Source of the DNA: Sphingomonadales bacterium UBA6171
Lineage (GTDB): Bacteria > Pseudomonadota > Alphaproteobacteria > Sphingomonadales > Sphingomonadaceae
DNA: 21,502 bases
Direction of reading: 5' to 3'
Assembly: GCA_002422985.1 (NCBI GenBank)
Contig: DITZ01000074.1
Location: 1 to 21,502, forward strand
The position numbers were made by a program, and so were the translations under genes. Positions 14,214-21,472 of the stretch are shown one piece after another; within the stretch, counting starts at the first letter, position 1, and each line of letters opens with the position of its first letter. A model generated the notes under the pieces. The model saw only the letters and a program-made list of their open reading frames with translations, made no database searches and had not been told where the DNA came from.

Positions 14214-15765
14214 TGGCGCACGCATGGCGCTCGCAGCCGGAGACCTGAACGGCTGCGCGCAGATCTGTGCGGCCGCCGCCGCCCGCAACCCGGCCGACCA
14301 TGCCGCCCATTTTCTGCTGGGCATCGCCTTTGCCGAAGGCGGCCGCTTGTCCGCCGGGCTGCAATCGCTGGAGCGGGCGCTGGCGCTGGCACCCGCCGTC
14401 GCCGAATATCAGGCGCAGCACGCGCGCCTTCTCACCATGGACCGGCGCGAGGCCGAAGCCCGCGCCGCCGCCGACCGGGCCATCGCGCTGACCGCCGACG
14501 CCGACGCACTGACGCTCGATACCATCGGCTGCGTGCTGGCGCGGCTGGGCGATCATGCCGCCGCCCTGCCGCTGTTCGAACGCGCGGTCGCCTTGCAGCC
14601 AGACAACGCCGAATTTCGCTTCAACCTTGCGACATCACAGGGGTTTTTCGGCAATGCGGCCGCCGCCGAAGCGCAATATGAGGCGCTGCTGACCCTTTCC
14701 CCCACCGATGGCCGCGCCTATCTGGGGCTGGCTTCGCTGCGCCGCCAGACGACGGAATCGGCGCATGTCGCGCGCATGGAAGCCGCGCTCACCCGGGCGA
14801 CCGATCCCATAGACCAGTTGCGCATCCATTATGCCGCCGCCAAGGCATATCAGGATCTCGGCCGGCCGGACGACGCCTTCCGCCATCTCTCCACCGGCAA
14901 TCGCGCCCACAAGGCGCGACTGGGCTATTCCATCGACAGCGACAGCCGCAACGCCTTCGCGCTCCGCTCCATCTTCAGCCGGGCCGAGGCTTTCAATGGT
15001 GAAAGCCATTGGCCGGATGCACCGATTTTCGTCACCGGCCTGCCCCGCACCGGCACGACGCTGGTGGACCGCATCCTCTCCTCTCACCCCGCCGTCACGT
15101 CGGCCGGAGAGTTGCAGTCCATGCCGCTCGCCATCAAGCGGCTCTCGCGCACCCGCTCGCGGCTGGTGCTGGACCCGGAAACCGTGATCGCCTCTGCGCA
15201 GCTCAGCCCGCAGGATGTGGGCCGCGCCTATCTTGCCCGCGCGCGCCAGCACGCCGGCGCGCAATCGCCGGTCTTTGTGGACAAGCTGCCGCTCAACTTT
15301 CTCTATATCGGCTATATCGCCCGCGCGCTGCCCCATGCCCGCATCATCTGCCTGCGCCGCAATCCGATGGACAGCATCTGGAGCAATTACAAAAATCTCT
15401 TTGCCACCACGTCCAGCTATTATGCCTACAGCTATGATCTGCTGGACACCGCCCGCTTCTATCTGCTGTTCGACGAAATGATGGCCTTTTGGGAGACAAT
15501 ATTCCCCGGCCGGGTGCTGCCCTTCAGCTATGAGGCGCTGATCGACGATCAGCAGGGCCAGACCCGCCGCCTGCTGGACCATTGCGGGCTGCAATGGGAC
15601 GCCGCCTGCCTCGATTTCCAGTCCAACGCCGCGCCGGTGGCGACGCCGAGCGCCGCCCAGGTGCGCCGTCCGCTCTATCGCGATGCCGTGGAGCAATGGC
15701 GCGCCTATGCCGCACATCTGGAACCCGCCCGCCAGCTGCTGGAACGCGCCGGCATCGCCGTCTGA
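14206..15765 (+). CDS. TPR-repeat sulfotransferase
   Basis: A 519-residue protein. The N-terminal half (about residues 5-230) is built of TPR helices with repeated A-x-x-L/F-x-x-A spacing, for example HAAHFLLGIAFAEGGRLSAG and DHAAALPLFERAVALQPDNA. The C-terminal half is a PAPS-dependent sulfotransferase (PF13469 type): PIFVTGLPRTGTTLVDRILS with the 5'-phosphosulfate loop PRTGTT near residue 280, and the 3'-phosphate site CLRRNPMDSIWSNYKNLF near 382-399. Such proteins move a sulfate from PAPS to an unknown acceptor, possibly a peptide or polysaccharide; the TPR part would bind a protein. No signal peptide, so cytoplasmic. Start is a TTG at 14206, chosen because it completes the first TPR helix; ATG at 14224 is the alternative. 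It overlaps the HupE-like gene and is third in the operon. Confidence 0.9.
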   Translation: MSDGARMALAAGDLNGCAQICAAAAARNPADHAAHFLLGIAFAEGGRLSAGLQSLERALALAPAVAEYQAQHARLLTMDRREAEARAAADRAIALTADADALTLDTIGCVLARLGDHAAALPLFERAVALQPDNAEFRFNLATSQGFFGNAAAAEAQYEALLTLSPTDGRAYLGLASLRRQTTESAHVARMEAALTRATDPIDQLRIHYAAAKAYQDLGRPDDAFRHLSTGNRAHKARLGYSIDSDSRNAFALRSIFSRAEAFNGESHWPDAPIFVTGLPRTGTTLVDRILSSHPAVTSAGELQSMPLAIKRLSRTRSRLVLDPETVIASAQLSPQDVGRAYLARARQHAGAQSPVFVDKLPLNFLYIGYIARALPHARIICLRRNPMDSIWSNYKNLFATTSSYYAYSYDLLDTARFYLLFDEMMAFWETIFPGRVLPFSYEALIDDQQGQTRRLLDHCGLQWDAACLDFQSNAAPVATPSAAQVRRPLYRDAVEQWRAYAAHLEPARQLLERAGIAV

Positions 15766-15803
15766 CCGGCATCACCGTCTGGCCGCCTGCCGGACGGAAA
15801 TGT

Positions 15804-15833
15804 CCCCGCCATGCCCCGGAAGGCATGGCGGGG
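15804..15833. terminator. bidirectional terminator-like hairpin
   Basis: CCCCGCCATGCC (15804-15815) pairs perfectly with GGCATGGCGGGG (15822-15833) around a 6-nt loop, CCGGAA. It sits in the 79-nt gap between the convergent sulfotransferase and TonB receptor genes, so it can stop both transcripts. No T-run follows on either strand. Confidence 0.75.
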
Positions 15834-15844
15834 CGCTTCCCGCT

Positions 15845-18259
15845 TCAGAACATCATCCGCGTTTCAAAGCCGATGGTGCGCGGGCGCACGACCGACTTCT
15901 GATAATAGCGCAGCACCACGCCATCATTCACAAACTGCTGCTCGGTCGTCTGGCCAACGGCGGTCACCGCATAGGTGTCGAAGATATTGTTCACGAACAG
16001 GCCGAACTCGAACCGGTCATGGGTATAGGTTGCCGATGCCCGGTGCAGCGTATAGTCCGGCATCGTCTCGCCAAAGCCGCGGCCGCCCACGCGCGTCACC
16101 ACATCGCCGCGATAGGTGGCCGTCCAGTTGAGCCGGAGCGCATCCGTCTCCATCACCGGCAATGTCCAGGTGGCACCCAGCGAGCCCTGATGCTTGGCGG
16201 AGCCCGGCAGACGGTCCCCCGGTTCGCCATCCACCAGCCCGCCGCCGCGCGTCACCACGATGCCCGGCGCCAGATCTTTCAGCGTGGCGTCATTATAGGC
16301 GTAATTGCCCTGAATGGTGAAACCGTCGAACGGCTCGGCCATAAATTCAAACTCCACGCCCTTGGATGTGGCGCTGGACGCATTGCGGATGATGCCGATC
16401 GCGCCGTTGATCGTCTGGCTGGCGATCTGGATGCCGGACCAGTCGATATGATAGCCCGACAGCGCGCCGGTGAAGCGCTTGTCGAACAGGGCGAATTTGA
16501 TGCCGATTTCCTTGTTGGTCGTCTCGTCCGGGCCATAGGCCAGCTCGTCCGGCAGGGCGCACAGATTCTGTCCCGGCGGCAGCGGGATGATGCAGGGCAC
16601 CACCCGGTTCACGCCACCGATGCGATAGCCGGTGGAGTAGGTGCCATAGATCAGCAGATCCTCGTTGATCTTGTAGCTGGTGTTGAGCTTGTACACCGTG
16701 CCGCTGTCGCTGGTGTCGCCCTGCCGGATACGGCTGGGGTCGAACTGGATCAGCGGATAGGGGGTGCGCCTGCGCCCGCCCGACAGCAAGGGCAGATCGC
16801 TGCCGCCCTCGGCAAAGGCGTCATATTTGAAATAGCGCAGGCCGCCCGTTACCTGCCAGCCATCGGTAATCTGCCATGTCGCTTCGCCAAACACGGCCTT
16901 TTCGGTCGTCTTGGTGTTGACGAAGCTGATATATTCCAGATCGTCCGGCCGATAGGTGATGCCGGCCCAGGCGGCGTAGCCCGGCACATATTCATCGCGC
17001 CGGCTGGCGAATTCGAACTCGTTATAGAAGCCGCCGATGGTCCAGCTGATCGGCCCGCCATGCTTGGAAACAAGGCGCAGCTCCTGATTGAACTGCTCAT
17101 AGCGCTGCGTGCCCGGCGCATAGGAGGAGAAGCCGGGGAACAGCTCATAATCATAGTCCAGATCGAGCAGCAGGTCGGTATTGTCCGTCACGCCCACCAT
17201 CTTCTGGCGGGTGATGCCGGTTGCCGACACCAGCTCGGCGAAATCGCCCAGATTGGCGTTCACTTCCAGCGCGATCAGATGCGCGTCGCGCGTGCGCGGC
17301 TCCAGATAACGGGCGGCATTTTCATATTTGCCGGTGCCCATCACTCCGGCGCTGTTGGCCTGGAACCCGTCCGTCTCGGTCTTCTGATAGGCATAGGTGA
17401 GGATGAAGCGCAGATCATCGCCCGGCTGCAACAGCAGCGAGTGGCGCGTGGTGAAGGTGCGCTCGAAGTTGACATCGGGATGGCGCACGAAATTCGCGAA
17501 GCGCTGCTGATCATTGCCCAGCGATTCCACGCCCGGCTGCGGCAGCGAGACGCCCGGCTCTTTCAGCACATAATTATAGTCGATGAAGCCCGGCTCGAAG
17601 AAATAGCCGAAGGTGGACCTGAGCGCGATCTTGCCCGGCACGATCGGCATGTTGATGGTGCCATGGCCGGTAAAGCCCAGATCGCCGCTGTTTTCCGTGG
17701 CGGAGACCTTCATATAGGCCGTGCCCGACACCTCGTCGGCATTGGGGCGGTTGGGGATATAGCGGATCGCGCCCGCCAGCGTGCCCGAACCATAAAGCGT
17801 GCCCTGCGGCCCCAGCAGCACTTCCACGCGCTGGATGTCGATCAGCTTGAAATCCAGATAGAGCGGCACTTCGCCCAGATAGGTGGAGACGGCGGTGTCG
17901 GCGTTCGCGCCGCCGATGCCGCTGTCGCCGGCGCCCAGGCCGCGCACCACGATCGTGCCGGTGGAGCGCGCGCCGGTGTCGATGATGGTGATGCCGTTCA
18001 CAAAGCTCGAAAGGTCGCGCAAGTCGAAGATGCGCTGCTGTTCCAGCTTCTCCGCGCTGACGGCGGAAATGTTGATCGGCGCGTCCAGCAGCGTCGTCTC
18101 GCGGCGCGTGCCGGTGACGAGGATGGTTTCCTCCGCCGCCGCTTCGCCGGCCGCAATCTGCTGCGCCCTGGCCGGCAGGGAGGAGGCGAGGGCCAGCGCT
18201 GTCGCCGACAGCAGCAGGGTTCGGTAGTGCGACGTGGCGGTTTTTGTGCCTTCGGTCAT
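15845..18259 (-). CDS. TonB-dependent outer-membrane receptor
   Basis: An 804-residue protein. It has a signal peptide ending ARA-QQ (cleavage near residue 32), a TonB box region ETILVTG (44-50), a plug domain (TLLDAPINISAVSAEKLEQQ, then VRGLGAGDSG and RVEVLLGPQGTLYGSGTLAG) and a 22-strand-type barrel ending in Phe (FETRMMF), as required for BAM insertion. These receptors use proton-motive force to import large or scarce ligands. The barrel resembles the general sphingomonad FecA/CirA-like receptors and the ligand cannot be deduced. An extracellular-loop-like segment with two Cys (VVPCIIPLPPGQNLCALPDE) is notable. The start at 18259 has AAGGGGTG upstream; the frame is open to 18370, but that extension crosses the shared motif. 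It stands alone on its transcript, with the shared motif 96 nt upstream of the ATG. Confidence 0.93.
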   Translation of the reverse strand: MTEGTKTATSHYRTLLLSATALALASSLPARAQQIAAGEAAAEETILVTGTRRETTLLDAPINISAVSAEKLEQQRIFDLRDLSSFVNGITIIDTGARSTGTIVVRGLGAGDSGIGGANADTAVSTYLGEVPLYLDFKLIDIQRVEVLLGPQGTLYGSGTLAGAIRYIPNRPNADEVSGTAYMKVSATENSGDLGFTGHGTINMPIVPGKIALRSTFGYFFEPGFIDYNYVLKEPGVSLPQPGVESLGNDQQRFANFVRHPDVNFERTFTTRHSLLLQPGDDLRFILTYAYQKTETDGFQANSAGVMGTGKYENAARYLEPRTRDAHLIALEVNANLGDFAELVSATGITRQKMVGVTDNTDLLLDLDYDYELFPGFSSYAPGTQRYEQFNQELRLVSKHGGPISWTIGGFYNEFEFASRRDEYVPGYAAWAGITYRPDDLEYISFVNTKTTEKAVFGEATWQITDGWQVTGGLRYFKYDAFAEGGSDLPLLSGGRRRTPYPLIQFDPSRIRQGDTSDSGTVYKLNTSYKINEDLLIYGTYSTGYRIGGVNRVVPCIIPLPPGQNLCALPDELAYGPDETTNKEIGIKFALFDKRFTGALSGYHIDWSGIQIASQTINGAIGIIRNASSATSKGVEFEFMAEPFDGFTIQGNYAYNDATLKDLAPGIVVTRGGGLVDGEPGDRLPGSAKHQGSLGATWTLPVMETDALRLNWTATYRGDVVTRVGGRGFGETMPDYTLHRASATYTHDRFEFGLFVNNIFDTYAVTAVGQTTEQQFVNDGVVLRYYQKSVVRPRTIGFETRMMF

Positions 18260-18345
18260 GATAGGTTTCACCCCTTTGTTCAGCTTTTGCTGCCGCGCGA
18301 CCCGCGCGGTGTGGGGCCACGTTCCTGCTGCACTGCGGCACTGGC

Positions 18346-18369
18346 CATGGGGTGTTTGACGTAGCCGCA
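18346..18369 (-). promoter_or_regulatory. shared upstream motif, TonB receptor copy
   Basis: CATGGGGTGTTTGACGTAG (18346-18364) is identical over 19 bases to 19944-19962 ahead of mauE. TTTGACGTAGCCGCA (18355-18369) is identical over 15 bases to 12317-12331 ahead of urtA. The core begins 96 nt upstream of the receptor start codon. This copy links the other two, since it contains both extended versions. The only gene directly downstream on the plus strand would run into relics, so the motif must act on the minus strand here. Confidence 0.65.
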
Positions 18370-18413
18370 CTGTTCAGGCGATTATTCTGCCTGTTGTGGC
18401 CGCTTTGCGGCCG

Positions 18414-18735
18414 TCAGCGGCTTGGCGGGCTGCCATAGTCCAGCAGCGCCCTGGGTGCGCCGCACAATCGCATCATCCCGCCCACCAGGCGGGCGCGGTG
18501 CGCCAGCAGCGATTCCCCCACCAGCGGCCGGGAGCGGATGTCCCGCACCTCTGCCTGTGTGAAGCGGACGGCGGATTTCGGCACCGAGTTGCCGCCCGGT
18601 TCAAAGGTGGTGAAGTTCATCACCGCCGCCAGATTGCAGCGTCCAACCGTTTCTGCTGCGCCGCATTGGGCAGCCGCATGATATAGGCACGCGCTTGCCG
18701 TCCACCATGATGCAGCCGGTCTGGCCGTGCCGCAG
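18414..18735 (-). pseudogene. possible degraded HNH/HTH endonuclease-like gene
   Basis: The minus strand contains scattered, frame-shifted pieces. VDGKR lies in one frame. AYIMRLPNA lies in another. In the third frame, GRCNLAAVMNF leads to GGNSVPKSAVRFTQAEVRDI and ending GESLLAHRARLVGG. This order resembles phage-type HNH endonucleases: a V-DG-R-VYIHRL block, a DN-RCNLR block and a C-terminal KLTE-QVREIR..GES..ALAR helix-turn-helix. The central DH-NGD catalytic part is missing. If correct, a selfish endonuclease inserted behind the mauA leader and then decayed. The 322-nt stretch otherwise holds no intact gene. The call rests on remembered motifs only. Confidence 0.35.
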
Positions 18736-18775
18736 CGAAAAAGGCCGGCACGGCGGCCGGCGTCATCCCCAGTTT

Positions 18776-18859
18776 CTATATCATGCGGCGGCGCGAGGTG
18801 CGCCCTGCCAGCCACCGCGCGAATTTTTCGCCGATGCCGTCAAAATCGAAACGTCCCAT
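18776..18859 (-). pseudogene. mauA-like (methylamine dehydrogenase small subunit) leader fragment ended by a stop codon
   Basis: From an ATG at 18859, behind AGGGGGACGAGG, the minus strand encodes RFDFDGIGEKFARWLAGRTS followed by RRRMI and then TAG (18778-18776). This matches the start of MauA precursors (RFDDMVEKLSRR-AGQTSRRS-IGKLG), including the twin-arginine motif; even KLG follows directly after the stop. The Cys-rich mature domain with the tryptophan tryptophylquinone residues is absent in every frame downstream. The position right after mauD is where mauA stands in known mau operons. Either the gene is dead or only a 27-residue peptide is made. The match is from memory of MauA sequences. 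Confidence 0.55.
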
Positions 18860-18878
18860 TGCCTCGTCCCCCTGAATG

Positions 18879-19502
18879 TCAGTGCGCGTGGCCGGGCAGG
18901 GCCGGGATGCGGGTGTCGGAAGCGGGCAGGCTCTTCAGATAGTCCTGCGCCGTGGCGAAGCCGGTTTCACCCGCGACAATCAGGCTTTCCAGATGCTCCC
19001 GGCTGTTCACCAGCCCGCGCGCCACGATCCGGCCATCCGCCCCGATCAGCACGGCCGACGGCAGCTTGCCGATGCGATAGGCCAGCCCCAGTTGCGCCGA
19101 CACCAGGAAATCGCCGCGCTGCACCCGGAAGCGGGCCGCCATCTCCTCAAGCTCCGCCTCGGTCGCGCCGCCCACCAGGGCAAGTTTCAGCCCCTCCGCC
19201 TTGGCCAGCACCATGGCGATGGGGATGATCTTCTTGCAGATGGGGCAATCGGGCGCGACGAACAGCAGCAGCGTCGGCATGCCGCCACCGCCGGAGCCGC
19301 CCACCGTCCGCACCGATCCATCCAGCGCCGGTGCCGACACAAAGGGCGCGGGTTCGCCGGCCTTCGGCCCGCCGTCCGTCACCAGTGCGCCCATGGGCGC
19401 GATGCGTTCGTGCAGCACGGCGATCTGCCGGGCGAGCGCCAGCACGGCCACGACCAGAATGGCGACAATCAGCCAGAGCAGGAATGTAGAGGCAATCAGC
19501 AT
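18879..19502 (-). CDS. mauD: MauD-type thioredoxin-like methylamine utilisation protein
   Basis: A 207-residue protein with an N-terminal membrane anchor (LLWLIVAILVVAVLALA, residues 8-24) and a periplasmic thioredoxin-like domain with C86-P-I-C89 (APDCPICKKIIP). The C-terminal block ARGLVNSREHLESL and QDYL is diagnostic for MauD. In methylotrophs MauD is thought to form disulfides in the Cys-rich small subunit of methylamine dehydrogenase together with MauE. The ATG at 19502 is chosen over the upstream frame because AAGGGAG lies 6 nt before it and it starts the anchor directly. It follows mauE by 10 nt, the mauE stop overlapping its ribosome-binding site, and precedes a mauA leader by 19 nt. 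It appears intact although both neighbours are damaged, so it may have kept or gained another client. Confidence 0.87.
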   Translation of the reverse strand: MLIASTFLLWLIVAILVVAVLALARQIAVLHERIAPMGALVTDGGPKAGEPAPFVSAPALDGSVRTVGGSGGGGMPTLLLFVAPDCPICKKIIPIAMVLAKAEGLKLALVGGATEAELEEMAARFRVQRGDFLVSAQLGLAYRIGKLPSAVLIGADGRIVARGLVNSREHLESLIVAGETGFATAQDYLKSLPASDTRIPALPGHAH

Positions 19503-19512
19503 AAGCGCTCCC

Positions 19513-19878
19513 TTATGGAATCTGCCCGGCAGATGGCGCCGGACCGAGGAGGGCGATTGCCCGGACAAGCGTGCAGAGCGCCAGGCCCGCCGCGCCGGCA
19601 AAGAAGGCAAGGGCCGGCAAAGAAGGCAAGGGCGGCAGGCTGATCAGCAGGGCCAGCAGCAGCAGCGCCGCCAGCCCGATCAGCGGCAGCAGCCGCGCGA
19701 CCGGGAAGACCAGCACATCGGGCGGCAACCGGCAGGCGGCCACCGCCCGCACGAAATCATGCGGCGACCGCAGCTTTTGCAGCGCCGCGACCGCAAAACC
19801 CGGCGCCGCACCCGCCAGGGCCAAAGCGACGATGAAGCCCCCGCTCCGTGCCCGGCCCATCTTCGGAGAATCCGTCAA
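19513..19878 (-). CDS. mauE: MauE-like membrane protein, C-terminally shortened
   Basis: This 121-residue membrane protein is well below the roughly 180 residues usual for MauE. The N-terminal block LQKLRSPHDFVRAVAACRLP followed by PDVLVFPVARLLPLIGLAAL matches the MauE/DoxX-like family (PF07291). Hydrophobic segments follow, but the family's RG--IDCGC redox motif and last helix are absent; the frame ends ALLGPAPSAGQIP. A perfect 19-bp tandem duplication at 19595-19632 interrupts the hydrophobic part, and 19 is not a multiple of three. The start is a TTG at 19878 with a strong GAGGGGG 4 nt before it; the ATG at 19860 has none. First gene of the mau remnant; the shared motif lies 75 nt upstream. 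It may be non-functional. Confidence 0.65.
   Translation of the reverse strand: MTDSPKMGRARSGGFIVALALAGAAPGFAVAALQKLRSPHDFVRAVAACRLPPDVLVFPVARLLPLIGLAALLLLALLISLPPLPSLPALAFFAGAAGLALCTLVRAIALLGPAPSAGQIP
19595..19632 (+). repeat. perfect 19-bp tandem duplication inside mauE
   Basis: CCGGCAAAGAAGGCAAGGG occupies 19595-19613 and again 19614-19632. The unit length shifts the reading frame by one base. The hydrophobic residues on its two sides are in the same frame only in the present, duplicated state. Confidence 0.9.
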
Positions 19879-19943
19879 GTCGCCCCCTCGCCCGCAGACC
19901 TGCTGCCCATCAATTCGGCCTAGCCGTGGCCCTTACCGGCTCG

Positions 19944-19962
19944 CATGGGGTGTTTGACGTAG
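19944..19962 (-). promoter_or_regulatory. shared upstream motif, mau copy
   Basis: CATGGGGTGTTTGACGTAG is identical to 18346-18364. Its core starts 75 nt upstream of the mauE start codon on the minus strand. It also lies 82 nt upstream of the secreted arginase-family gene on the plus strand, in the opposite orientation, so control of that gene is also possible. Both genes start from this roughly 166-nt intergenic region. Confidence 0.65.
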
Positions 19963-20044
19963 AGGTGTCTTTCACCCGCCCGATTACGAAATAGCCACTT
20001 ACGCAAAAGCCATGCCCCACCTGCTGAAAGGCAAAACATTGTTC

Positions 20045-21472
20045 ATGCCATCCCGGCACCGCACCGCCGCCGCCATCGCCTTCGCCGCCACCCTGCTGCT
20101 GGGCGGCCTGGCCACCGCCCAGCAAAGCACGCGGACCTTCAGTCCGGCGGTGGAATCGGTGCTCACCACCCTGCCGGCAGAACAGTCGGCTTTCCTGCGC
20201 TCCGGCGCGGTGCGGTCTTTCGTGCCGGTGGAAGCTGATCTGGAACGGCGGCTTTCCGGCATGAACGCCACGCAGATGGGCGCGTTCGCCGCCGCGATGA
20301 TGAGCGCGGTGGAAGCCGGCAAGTTCAACGCCAAAACCGACATGCCGTCGATCCCGCTCAACATAGAGGCCAAGGGTTTCAACAGCTGGAAGGTGAAGCG
20401 GCCAAAGGGGCTGGACCCGGAACGCGCGCCCGGCCCCTTTGCGCTGGATCGCTATGTGCAGGGACGCGGCGGCATCCCCACCTTCTTTGGCCTGCCCGTG
20501 GCGCTGACGCCCGAAGATCTGGTGGCCGGCAAGGTGGACGTCGCCATCGTCGGCGCGCCGCTCAACATGGGATCGGGCACCCGCGGCGCGCATCTGGGGC
20601 CAACCGCGATGCGCACCGCGCGGCAGGGCGCGGGCAATGACATGTACACGATGACCAGCCCGCGGGCCGTTCTCAACATGGTGGATTATGGCGATATCGC
20701 GGTGGATAATATGTCCACCGAGCGCAGCATGGGCCATGTGCGCGAAATGGTGGCCGAAATCACCCGCACGGGCGCCATCCCGTTCGTGATCGGCGGCGAT
20801 CACAGCCTGGCCTATTCCGATATCGCCGGCGTCACCGATGTGCATGGCAAGCCGGGCAAGGACGGCAAAGGCAAGATCACCGTCATCCACTTCGACAGCC
20901 ATTATGACGCCGGGCGCGGCCGCGCGCACCTCATCGACCATGGCCAGCCGGTCTATCGCCTCATCTCCGAAGGCCATGTGCGGGGTCGCGATTATATCCA
21001 GGTGGGGCTGCGCGCGCAGGGGCCGGATCTGGAAACCTTCGAATGGATGCGCGAACAGGGCTTCCGCTATCACACCATGGTGGAGGTGGAGAAAAGCGGC
21101 TGGAACCTGGTGCTGAAGCGCGTGCTGGACGAAGCCAAGGCCAATGGTAACAAGGTGTTCGTCAGCTTCGATGTCGATGTACTGGATACCGCCTTCATCG
21201 TCGGCACCGGCACGCCCGTGCCTGCCGGCCTCACCATGCGCGAGGTGGTGCCGCTCATCCGCCGCATCTGTGCCGAAACCGAACTGGTCGGCTTCGAGCT
21301 GGTGGAACTGGATGGCACGATGGACCCGACCTACAAGTCGGCGCAGAACAGCGCCTATATCGTGCACGCCTGCCTCGCCGGCCTCGCCGTGCGGCGCAGC
21401 GGCATCAGAGAGGAACATTATCTCAGCCCGGTCAGCTCGGAATGGGACAGGCCGGCGCCGAAAAAGCGCTGA
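20045..21472 (+). CDS. secreted arginase/agmatinase-family ureohydrolase
   Basis: About 475 residues, versus roughly 300-350 for cytoplasmic agmatinases. A Sec signal (basic n-region, AAAIAFAATLLLGGLA, cleavage after ATA) and a 150-residue N-terminal extension precede the catalytic domain. All six binuclear metal ligands are present: H253 (GGDHS), D284, H286 and D288 (HFDSHYD), D376 and D378 (SFDVD). NMGSGTRGAHLGPTAMR and GTGTPVPAGLT match family loops. The family hydrolyses guanidino compounds to urea plus an amine, using manganese or, in guanidine and some other hydrolases, nickel. The substrate is unknown. Start at the ATG at 20045, chosen for a compact signal peptide and GAAAGG upstream; 20012 is in frame. 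A periplasmic location next to a urea importer is suggestive. The last 30 nt of the window hold nothing recognisable. Confidence 0.87.
   Translation: MPSRHRTAAAIAFAATLLLGGLATAQQSTRTFSPAVESVLTTLPAEQSAFLRSGAVRSFVPVEADLERRLSGMNATQMGAFAAAMMSAVEAGKFNAKTDMPSIPLNIEAKGFNSWKVKRPKGLDPERAPGPFALDRYVQGRGGIPTFFGLPVALTPEDLVAGKVDVAIVGAPLNMGSGTRGAHLGPTAMRTARQGAGNDMYTMTSPRAVLNMVDYGDIAVDNMSTERSMGHVREMVAEITRTGAIPFVIGGDHSLAYSDIAGVTDVHGKPGKDGKGKITVIHFDSHYDAGRGRAHLIDHGQPVYRLISEGHVRGRDYIQVGLRAQGPDLETFEWMREQGFRYHTMVEVEKSGWNLVLKRVLDEAKANGNKVFVSFDVDVLDTAFIVGTGTPVPAGLTMREVVPLIRRICAETELVGFELVELDGTMDPTYKSAQNSAYIVHACLAGLAVRRSGIREEHYLSPVSSEWDRPAPKKR

Noticed and set aside
15683..18364. Plus-strand 893-residue open frame opposite the TonB receptor
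   Set aside because: Antisense shadow of a complete receptor; no family motif and no ribosome-binding site.
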